Positions 50,943-62,900 of a stretch of DNA of 64,000 nt are shown piece after piece. Source of the DNA: Sipunculus nudus. Lineage: Eukaryota; Annelida; Sipuncula; Golfingiida; Sipunculidae. The stretch is taken from NCBI GenBank assembly GCA_026874595.1, contig CM049310.1:4464001-4528000 (forward strand). The letters are read 5' to 3'. Made by a program: the position numbers and the translations under genes. How positions within the stretch are numbered: the stretch's first letter is position 1; each line of letters begins with the position of its first letter. Below the pieces are notes generated by a model. The model was not told the DNA's origin, made no database searches, and saw only the letters and a program-made list of their open reading frames with translations.

Positions 50943-53900
50943 CATATATATATATATTTGTATGAATGTATAATGAATTCCTTACTTTTCAGTATGTTGT
51001 ATAAATAGGTTTCTACTATCTATATATTTAATATGATGAAAATGTTTTCTTCATTACAAGTGTTATATTTGCTTATAATTTGAATAATCAGTAAGTAATG
51101 TTGTAAACAAAAATGAAGTCAGCTTTTTTTTAACGCAGAACTTTCCATATCCAATTACAAGACAAATCCAGACCTTGAAAAAAGAAAGAAAAACTTACGA
51201 CTGGACTCATCTGGTAAAGCAGTAGTTGTAAAGAACCCTCGTTTATTGATGATATGTGTGCTATCAGGAGGAGGTGGTGCCCCCGTGGCTGTGGTAGCCA
51301 TGTCTGCCACGGTTGTACTCGATTCTGTTGTGGTATTTTGTTGCCTTTCTGTAGAATCCCTGGTGGTCACGGGTACTGTGACAGGTGGTTCAGTCTCTGA
51401 GGTCACCACCTCTCTCTGAGTGGTTTCTCTGGGTTGTAGGGGCACCTCTGTTGTAGTCATGGCAACTGTTTCTGTGGTAGTTGATGGCGGTAATGTTGTT
51501 GTTTGCTTTGTTGTCATTACTATAAAAGAATTAATACTTATTCCTTCAGAATAAATACAGAGTAATATTTGATGTATCTATATCATGTTATAAAAATTTA
51601 TTTATGCTGAAGTGAAATGTTTAGACTAAACAGCCAAAACAGCTCATTATGTTTAATTCTGCACAGTCCTTGCTTAATGCCAAATCATGAACAACCTTGC
51701 TGGGTGCCCCAAAGTGTCATAAAATTAAATACAATTGAGATCTGTATCAAATCTTACAAAAAATATGTTTCAATATACAGAGGACCAAAATTACCCACAC
51801 TAGATGTTATAGTGGTACAACTACCCACACTAGAGGCCTATAAGTGGTACAACTACCAACATCAGAGGCCTATAAATGGTACAACTACCCACACTAGAGG
51901 CCTGTAAGTGGTACAACTACCCACACTGGAGGCCTGCAAGTGGTACAACTACCTACACTAGAGACCTATAAGTGGTACAACTACCCGCACTAGAGGCCTA
52001 TCAGTGGTACAAATACCAACACTAGAGGCCTATAAATGGCACAACTGCCAACATTAGACCCTATAAGTGGTACAACTACTAACACTAGAGGCCTATAAAT
52101 GGTACAGCTACCCATACTAGAGGCCTATAAATGGTACAACTACCAACATTAGAGGCCTATAAATGGTACAACTACCCTCACTAGAGGCCTATCAGTGGTA
52201 CAACAACCAACACTAGAGGCCTATAAGTGGTACAACTACCAACATCAGAGGCCTGTAAGTGGTACAAATACCTACACTAGAGGCCTATAAGTGGTACAAC
52301 TACCCACACTAGAGGCCTATAAGTGATACAACTACCCACACTAGAGGCCTATCAGTGGTACAACTACCCACACTAGAGGCCTATCAGTGGTACAACTACC
52401 CACACTAGAGGCCTATCAGTGGTACAACTACCCACACTAGAGGCCTATCCGTGGTACAACTACCCACACTAGAGGCCTATCAGTGGTACAACTACCAACA
52501 CTAGAGGCCTATCAGTGGTACAACTACCCACACTAGAGGCCTATCAGTGGTACAACTACCCACACTAGAGGCCTATCAGTGGTACAACTACCCACACTAG
52601 AGGCCTATCAATGGTACAACTACCCACACTAGAGGCCTATCAGTGGTACAACTACCCACACTAGAGGCCTATCAGTGGTACAACTACCCACACTAGAGGC
52701 CTATCAGTGGTACAACTACCCACACTAGAGGCCTATCAGTGGTACAACTACCCACACTAGAGGCCTATCAGTGGTACAACTACCCACACTAGAGGCCTAT
52801 CAGTGGTACAACTACCCACACTAGAGGCCTATCAGTGGTACAACTACCCACACTAGAGGCCTATCAGTGGTACAACTACCCACACTAGAGGCCTATCAGT
52901 GGTACAACTACCCACACTAGAGGCCTATCAGTGGTACAACTACCAACACTAGAGGCCTATCAGTGGTACAACTACCCACACTAGAGGCCTATCAGTGGTA
53001 CAACTACCCACACTAGAGGCCTATCAGTGGTACAACTACCAACACTAGAGGCCTATCAGTGGTACAACTACCCACACTAGAGGCCTATCAGTGGTACAAC
53101 TACCAACACTAGAGGCCTTTTTGCGGTACACCAGCATCATCAGATGCAACATGGTATAGAGTAGAGTGTCATTTATCTGGAAAGCATTTGAATAAACAAT
53201 TTCCCAGGATTCACCATGATTGCCAAATACTGGACTTTACCAGATATGAATTTTTACAGACATGAATTAATGAAGTTAATAAAAACAAGTAAAAAGTTGA
53301 TCTGTGGAACAAATCTAGAATTTCCTCTGCCTGTTGAAAAAGGTTAGAGTTGAAACTAGATGTGTCGGAACGACACGAATTCCCCCACCTGGGGCAAATT
53401 AGAAACATTTGTTAAATTTTGTAAACATTTTTAAGTTCAGGAAGTGTTGTATGGTCAAAAGTTGGTCAACAAGGGCATAATGCAAACTCGATCTGTAAAG
53501 GGTCATTATCAAGCAACACACCAAAAATCAGGCCAGTATCTGCAGGCATTGTGAAAAAAAGTCCATATATGTGCATTTTTCATGAAAATTTCTGTCTTTC
53601 ATGAAATTTTCTATGTTCAGGATCCGTCATATGGTGAAAAATAGGTTAACTGGGACGAAACGCGAACTCGATCTGTAAGTGGTCATTATGCGCCCACAGA
53701 CCAAACATTAGGCCAGTATCTGTAAGCATTGTATTGCGAAACTAGAATATTAGCAAAAGTTGATAATCATTTATAAATTTAAATTGGAGAGGTATATACC
53801 ATGTTTCATAACAATCCACCAAATGCTTCCTGAGAAATAAGCTCCTAAGTTTTTTTCTATACTAAGCTCTGTGACCTTGAAAATTAGGTCAAGATCACCC

Positions 53901-56900
53901 ATCTTTGAACTTGACCAAGATTTTGTAAATATAATGCAATAGCACTGAAGAAATGAAGTTCCTGTGTTGAATACCTTTGGAGATATCCTGCACAAAAGGC
54001 CAAAATTGAAAAAATCCGATAAAATTTCATTAAAAAATCAGAAATTGCAGGTGGCGCCACCAAAATTGTGCAGCACATACAGACCATCAGTCCCAATGAT
54101 CATAGTAAGTTTTGTGAAAATCCACACAATGGTTCCTGAGATATAAACTTCTGAGTGTTTTTCTATAATCAGCTCTAAAATGTAGAAAAATGGGTCAAGG
54201 TCACCCATCTTCGAACTTGACCGAGATTTTATCGATATACATCTTCACTGATGAAATAAAATTCCAACAGTGAATCCTTTTAGAGATATCCCGCTCACAA
54301 GGTAAAAGTTAACAGCCGCAGAACGGACGGACGGATGGACAGACACTGGACAGACAGATGGACAGACGGACAGCTTGGGTGACGACAATAGCCCATCAGC
54401 CTATGAGCTGAGGGCTAAAAACGGCTGTACATATGTATTTGTCATGAAAATTTCTATTTTTCATGAATTTTTCTAAGTTTAGGAGCCGTAAAATGGTAAA
54501 AAGTAGGTCAACCGGGACGAAACGCAAACTCGATCTGTAACTGGTCATTATATCTGCCCACACACCAAAAATCAGGCCAATATCTGCAGGCATTGCGAAA
54601 AAAAGTCCGTACATGTGTATTTGTCATGAAAATTTCTATTTTTCATGAAAATTTCTAAGTTTAGGAGCCGTAAAACGGTCAAAAGTAGGTCAACTGGGAA
54701 GAAAAGCGAACTGGATCTGTAACTGGTCATTATCTGTCCACACACCATAAATCAGGCCAATATCTGCAGGCATTGCGAAAAAAAGTCCGTACATGTGTAT
54801 TTGTCATGAAAATTTCTATTTGTCATGAAAATTTCTATTTTCATGAAAATTTCTAAGTTTAGGAGCCGTAAAACCGTCAAAAGTAGGTCAACCGGGACGA
54901 AAAGCGAACTGGATCTGTAACTGGTCATTATCTGCCCACACACCAAAAATCAGGCCAATATCTGCAGGCATTGCAAAAAAAATTCCTTACATGTGTATTT
55001 GTCATGAAAATTTATATTTTTCATGAATTTTTCTAAGTTTAGGAGCCGTAAAACAGTCAAAAGTAGGTCTGGAGCCCTAATAGGTACCAATCATCCATGT
55101 GAATTTAGGAAAGCTGAAGTATGTTGTTGTTGAGTTATAGTGCACAAAAAAAAATCAGCAATGGGTTGTGCTTGCCATATAGGAATTTGGAGGGGTCTGT
55201 AACTCAATAGGTCTGGTGCCCTAATATGTACCAATCATCCCTGTGAATATGGGAAAGCTGAAGTATGTTGTTTTTGAGTTATCCTGAATGAAAGAAAATC
55301 AGCAATTGGGCTGTGGCAGCCATATTTGAATTCCGACAGGTGTGTAATTCAACAGGTCTGTAGCCCTCATATGTACCAATCCTCTCTGTGAATTTGGGAA
55401 AGCTGAAGTATGTTGCTGTTGAGATATCATGCCTGAAAGAAAATCAGGGATTGGGCTGTGGCAGCTATATTGGAAATTCCAACAGGTCTGTTATTCAATA
55501 GGTCTGGAGCCCTCATAGATACCATTCATCCTGTGAATTTGGGAAAGCTGCAGTATGTTGTTGTTGAGTTATGGCACACGAAAAAATTCAGCGATTAAGC
55601 TGTAGCAGCCATATTTGAATTCTGACAATCTGTAATTCGATAGATCTGGAGCACTCATAGGTACCAATCACCCCTGTGAATTTTGGAGAGCTGCAGTATG
55701 TTGTTGTAGAGTTATCGTGCGTGTAAGAAAATCAGCGATTGGGCTGTGGTGGCCATACTGGAATTCCCACAAACTTGTAATTTGATAGGTCTGGAGCCCT
55801 CATCGGTACTAATCATCCCTGTGAATTTGGGAAAGCTGGAAAATGTTGTTGTAGAGTTATCGCGCGAAAGAATATCAGTGATTGGGCTGTGGTGGCCATA
55901 CTGGAATTCCGACAAGTTTGTAATTTGATAGGTCTGAGGCCCTCATATGTACCAATCATCCCTGTGAATTTGGGAAAGCTGCAGTATGTTGTTGTAGAGT
56001 TATCTCGCGCGAAAGAGTCACTGACGGGAGGACTGACAGAAGGAAGGACAGAAGGACAGACTGACACGGTGATCATTATAGGGCACCCCTTGTCAAGCGG
56101 GGCCCTAATAATAGTTGTGAAAACCTGTATGAAATCTAAGAGCGGTAAATGTCACCCACCAAAATTACCTCTGTGACCTTGAAAACTGCATCAAGGTCAT
56201 CCATATTTGAACTTCACCTCAGCCTTCATGAGGCACATCAATGCTGCAAGATTGGTGAATGTGCCTCAAATTCTTTTTCAAGTTATTGCGCAAGATTCAT
56301 TTTAGCATTATCGCCTATGTTCCCTGGAAAAATGTGTCAAGGTCATCCATATTCATAGGTGCATCAAAACTGCAAGTTTGCATGGTGACCGAGCCTCAAA
56401 ATTTTTTGACTTATTGCATTTAAATCATTTAAGCATTATCGCAACCATGACCTTAAAAATTTGTTAAGGTCATTCATGTACGAATTTGACTTAAACTTTC
56501 ATGAGCAGCATGAATGCTGCAAGTTTGGTGACCACAGCTCAAATTCTTTTCAGGTTATTGTGTCAATTCATTTTAGCATTAACGCTGCTGTGACCTTGAA
56601 AAATGTATCAAGGTCATCAAGGTCTGAACCTGACCTAGCCCTTGATAAGGTGCATTAATGATGCAAATTTTGTGACTGTACCTAAAATTCTTTTCTAGTT
56701 ATGGTGTTAACATATCTGTGACAGATGAATGGGTGGACAGACAGTTGGACAGAAAGACAGATGGATGCTCACCATTTTTATGAACCCTGCTCATGGCTCC
56801 TTCTGCGCCAGCGGGGAACAATAAACCTTGGCAACAACATTTTTGTTACATTTTCCATAAATTCATTCAATGTGTTCCATAAGTTATGTACACCTCTTGG

Positions 56901-59900
56901 TTTAATTTACCGGTGGTAGGTGTTTTGATTTACCTGGTGTAGGTATTCCACAAGTTATGTACACCTCTTGATTTACCTGTGATAGGTATTCCACAAGTTA
57001 TGTACACCTCTTGGTTTGATTTACCTGTGATAGGTGTTCCACAAGTTATGTAAACCTCTTGATTTACCTGTGGTAGGTGTTCCACAAGTTATGTACACCT
57101 CTTGATTTACCTGTGGCAGGTGTTCCACAAGTTATGTACACCTCTTGGTTTGATTTACCGGTGGTAGGTGTTTTGATTTACCTGTTGTAGGTATTCCACA
57201 AGTTATGTACACCTCTTGGTTTGATTTACCTGTGGTAGGTGTTCCACAAGTTTTGTACACCTCTTGATATACCTGTGACAGGTGTTCCACAAGTTATGTA
57301 CACCTCTTGATTTACCTGTGGTAGGTGTTCCACAAGTTATGTACACCTCTTGATTTACCTGTGGTAGGTGTTCCACAAGTTATGTACACCTCTTGATTTA
57401 CCTGTGGTAGGTGTTCCACAAGTTATGTACACCTCTTGGTTTGTTTTTATGCAGTATTGTGTGTCTGTTGAATGCCGGCAGTCCATCAAGTGATGTTCAT
57501 TTCCTTCACATTTCACATCTGTCAGCACCATATCAGCATCAGTCGGGTACTCTTGATCAGCTATCCATTTATGCTCAGCGTGCCCATCCCTGTAAAATAT
57601 TTCACTTTCATTATATTTATCATTTATCCAGGCACAAACTTTCACTCTTCACACACAGTCAATTAACAGTTTCAAAGGTTGGGGAAGGATGTCATGAAGT
57701 GCTATTTGATGGCTGCACTGGTGGTGGCTCTGATGATTTTATAAATTTTAGATTTTATGCTTTTTATTATATTATTTTTATTATTTTATTCTGGATTTAG
57801 TTTGATAAAAATACTATCAATAATTATAATAATAAAAGAATGAAAAGCATGTGAGTTCACAAGTGACTAGGATGATATAATCTGATTGTTGATTGGTTGA
57901 GAGCTGGCCAATAGGGAGAGGTGTAACAAATAATGACTGGCTGTGCCCAACAAACAGTGTGACAAACAGACAGTTACATATCATGAGTGTAATCAAGACC
58001 AAGATAAACATATTCCAGTCTATGTCATAATATAAACTGATTTATTTTACATGGATTGTAAAACTAGTTAAAATAAATAATGCAAAGCATTCAGTAGTGT
58101 CGAGGGGTGGAGGAAACAAGAGGACCTGGAGAAACCACTGACTACAGACAGGTAACAACAACCCCTCTCATAGCCACGTTGGGGATTATAAAAAGCAGAC
58201 CTGCAAACATCGTCACCATAGTTACCATTCTGTACTAATGTGCATAAAAAAGTGATGTTAGGGACAGGAAATTATTATAAGCAATGTCTGGAGTACTCAC
58301 CCATAATGAAGAAATCTGCAGGCGACTTCAGCAGCCTTGTCAGAAAAGTGATCGTCACAGATGTATCCCCATGACCCATTCAGCTTCACCTGCAGGAAGC
58401 CTTCTTTATAGTGTGCTCCTCCTACCAACCGCATTGGTGGATCAGCTGAGAACACACACATAACTCCTTCCATTAATACCTTAGATATATCCTGTTTTAC
58501 ATAATCGGTGGATTGGCTAAGAACACGCACAAAACTCCTTCCATTAATACATTGGATATTTCCTATTTAACATAATTTTTTTTCTTCTATATCAGTTAAT
58601 TATCAAATATTGTTTTTAGGTATCAATGATCACATGGATTCTTGTAACAGCTATCCCTGATCCTATGAGCATACACTAAGAGACACTGTATATTAACATA
58701 TCATGCTAGACACTGCTATGCATCAGTATCAAAAGATGAATACATTGGCTGAGACAAAATAGGCAAACATCCTACTTACTGTTCATGATAAGAAATGTAA
58801 CAGAAAGGTATAATTTAAGCAATGGCTTAAAGCAGATGTCTCCAATCCCAAAGTTTGAAGAAAACTTTTATCACACAAAATCCTTTATTTGGCTGATTTT
58901 TCCTTGTAGATCAAATCCAAGGTCACCATAAGAAACCCTACAGACAGATGATAATGACAACATATGAACAACCTGTATTGGCCATGGGGATGGGGAGACA
59001 AATAGCCTATGTGATCTATATAAATTTGTGTGTATTAAATTTGAAGAAAAATCATGTTGTTCTTTGGAAGTTGTCATATCCACAAGAAACCATACAGACA
59101 GTTGATGATGACAACAGATGAACAACCTCTCTTGAGAAAGGGAGAGATAAACAGGCTATGTGATCTATACAGTATATATTTACTGTTTTTTATACTTATT
59201 TTACCTGCATCACAGGTGATGTACACACTGTCATGACCGGTACAGCTGTTGTCGCCCCAGGCCGTGTGTCTACACTCCTCCACCGTTTCCTCTTCTCCAC
59301 TACAGTTTAACTTTGACAGCCAAACAGTACTACCTGTATGACCAAAGCGCACCAACTCACGGGCTGTTCCACTAAAATGAAATGGTATAAAAGTTAGTTC
59401 AATGTAACTTTTACATATAACAGAGAGTGTCCACATTGCCCCAGTGTTTCCACAACAGTCTTACAACTCTGCCAACCAGACATTAGGCGGACCCATTGTG
59501 TGGCCAATGTGTATCCATTCAGGGGTTCATTCCATGTGGGTGGTAAGCATTCACACACCAGGTAAATATAATGAACTGACACAGATGTCACAAAGCAAAT
59601 TTACTTGAATCCTTGTTCAATAATGATGACTTTTTAGACATTTGGATGTTTTCCTAACAAAAATGCCATCAATATACATCACAAAACATACAATAACATG
59701 AATTTATGTAATCATTATTTGTAATACTGTTAAATTTACATATAAATGTCAACAAGAACACACACATGCACATACAAATAACTCTAAGTAAATTTGTTTA
59801 CTAAAGTGTTTATAAGTGCACTAAAATACATAAATAATGTAAAGATAATTAATGTTACTATTTTTGCAATGGATTTAATATAGTTTCACTAGAATTCTCT

Positions 59901-62900
59901 TTGTAACAAGCAGAGAGAAAGTGGCAAAAATTGCTCTACCAGCGATTGCACTGACTTGCTGTAACACCACCATTGCATAAGTGTTTTGGCCTTTAAATTT
60001 CAGTCATACTTAATTTAAACAAACCTTGTTTCAAAATCAATTTAAAACAAAATTTTGATTAAGATATGACTGCTACACCCCTGATTGTGGTGTACACACA
60101 CACAATGACAAACAGCAAAACTCACTTGAAGCCCATCATTCTGCACAGAACTTTGGCATCAACATCATCAAACTCTTCAGAACAGATGCTTCCCCACTTG
60201 TTGTTATGGTAGATCTCTACAAAGCCATCATTGGCATACTGGCCATTCACCAGCCTGACACGGTTTGTCCCTGAAAAATTCAAGAACAAATTCTAATTAT
60301 CAGAAGAATAATTACATATAAAACATATATATTTCTGTATGCATGTAGCATGTAGCATCTAAGTGACTGGCAATCTATGCATTTGTGACTCCTGTGGTGT
60401 TACAGGTCCAGTTGAGTGACCAACCCACAATGAAAACGAGTAGGCGAATAAGAGGAGGACCAGTTTATTTGGATCTGTAAATGAAGTGCATACACTTGAA
60501 GCAACCAGTCATGATGCCTTACGGAGATGAACTCCTGCTCATTATATAATAAGAAATACACATGAAATACATAAAGACATCTGGATATTGTACTCTAAAT
60601 ACATTTACAATTTGTTAGGTTTATTAAAGTTTGAGTTAATTAAAATCACCTCCTTTAATACTTAAGTTGCAAATACTGAGTTATACACATACATATGCAT
60701 CCTTAAATATATATATATACATCCTACTTCACAAGCCTTACATGGTGCAATTAAACGTTAACATGTTTGTAAAGGTCTCACTCTGAGGAGACTACAGTAC
60801 TCACACAATAATCTTACTGACTGGAAATAGTGCAGGTTCCTCCCTGCTTATGGAGATATTATTACAAGAAAGTATTGTTGCAATAATATTGGAATTGAAA
60901 GCAGCAGTTAAAGCATGTGACATAGCAGATATGGGCAGTACAATCTAATTTATCTGTTAAACTGAAAACTGTCAAAAACTATTTCTATTTCTATCACAGA
61001 GACTGGTGTTGGAATATTTATACAACTATGCTGAACAACAACAAAGCCATATTGAACAAGTGACCCATGGGTCATGATGCTCAACTCAACTTATGGATAA
61101 AGGGTAAACATCATAAAAAACACATTCTAATTTCATCACAGCAACAAGACTGAAGATAAATCAATACGGCTTCAGGATGAGCTATTTGACTCCAGGATTA
61201 TTATGAGAATGGATTCTAATATTCTCTGAACTATATGACAGTCTTTTCTTATAAAACCTCAAAACCAAAAACCTTATGACCTCATGAGTAGATATTCCCG
61301 GTAAAGAGAAATATGTTGCAGCAATGCATGAAGACTCAAGCAGTAAGGGTTTACTTATTCCCAAAACCTACCACAGGTCAAGAAGACAGCATCATCCAAA
61401 CAGCCAGCACTTTTAGACAGGTGCTGGCACTCTGTGAGACTTCTTTCATTTCCAGAACACAGTAAGCGCTGCTGCCAAAGTTGATTCTCCTCAACTTCAT
61501 GCCTCTTAATATGAGGCACTGAGCTACAAGTAAAAACCATGTGGTTAATTCTTGTAACAATCTCCTTGTTTTTTGCCAAATTTTTGTGCTGAACTGCAGT
61601 CCCTGATCAGTTGCATTACTTATTTTAAGCTGGAAATAATTGTCCACTGAAGCAGACAGAATGCAAAAGCAAAACTAACATTCTAATTTTGTAGACATGA
61701 TCATTTATTTCAATACCTCATTTGCCCATCAGTGCTTCTCAGTGTTCTTGCTTTAAACTATTCTGTTCTTAACTGAAACATTTTATGTAAGATTTTCCTT
61801 TTAAACCTTTCCCTTTTGGTCAGGATCATACCACTCTTTAGGGAACCATATTTCAATTCTGAAAAATTTTTAAAAATATACACATCATACCACTCTTCAG
61901 GGAACCATACTTCAAATTCTGCAAAATTTTGTAAAATCATCCCTTGCAATAATTTTGTCTCAATGAATGGACACTGCATGTCCCTACCCTGGAGGGCAAC
62001 CAAGGTTTAAATAATACAATACATAGCTGAATTTCACAACTTATTTATGAAAAGTCTGTTTAAGTATGAGGAAACAAAATAAATCACTTACTTATTATAG
62101 CCCAACATTTGGCATGCCACCTGAGCCTCCATCATTTGGAAATCATCTTTGCATACTTTGTACCATGATCCCATATAGTTGATCTCCAGAATCCCAGAGC
62201 TCTGCTCACTCAGGCGGATTTGTTGTATAGCTGTTAATGATACAGGTAATATTAAAGAAATATTCATCTGACATATATCCACATAAACTAGAAATCTGCA
62301 TTCTAAGTAATGCAGGCCTCCACTATGTGTTTGCATTCACTAATTTGGCCCATATTAACAGGTTCATTCGCACATTTGTAAATATTCATAAAAGGCATTC
62401 CTGAATGCAGATCGTATGTCAGATCCACACCAAAATCAAACTGATTTTTTAATAGCCTAATACTGAAATGCCCTGAAAATTTTATGAGATTTAATTCATG
62501 ATGGCATGAGTTATATTGTGAACAAAAACACAAACACACACAAACAGAGATGAATACATATCCTCTTATGATGAAAGTACTCACTTGGAGCTGTGGTGGT
62601 GATGATGGGAGGGATGGTGGTGGGTACATTGCACCATATGACAACATCGTTAAAGTGGCTACAACTATCCCGGTCGTAACCCTCATGATCACACTGGAAG
62701 ATGGAATGCTCGTCACCTTGACATTGTATCTTGGTCATCCACCTGGGCTGAGACTGGTTACCAGACCTCAGGTCATAATTTGATATCTTCTCACCTCCCC
62801 TGAAAAAAAATAACAGGAATTTGATCAAGAGTTCATTGTTATATTATGACAACAAAATATGCTAATTTTTTAATACACTTTTCCTTGGCCTGTGTTTTCT

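Noticed and set aside
51617-51907. 96-codon plus-strand frame
   Set aside because: Its end is the 32-bp minisatellite and its start lies antisense in the SRCR gene intron; no domain.
57411-57800. 129-codon plus-strand frame
   Set aside because: Antisense to the SRCR domain E exon and its array; a shadow of the real minus-strand coding sequence.
62303-62716. 137-codon minus-strand frame
   Set aside because: It overlaps the SRCR B exon in the wrong frame and runs on into the intronic repeat.
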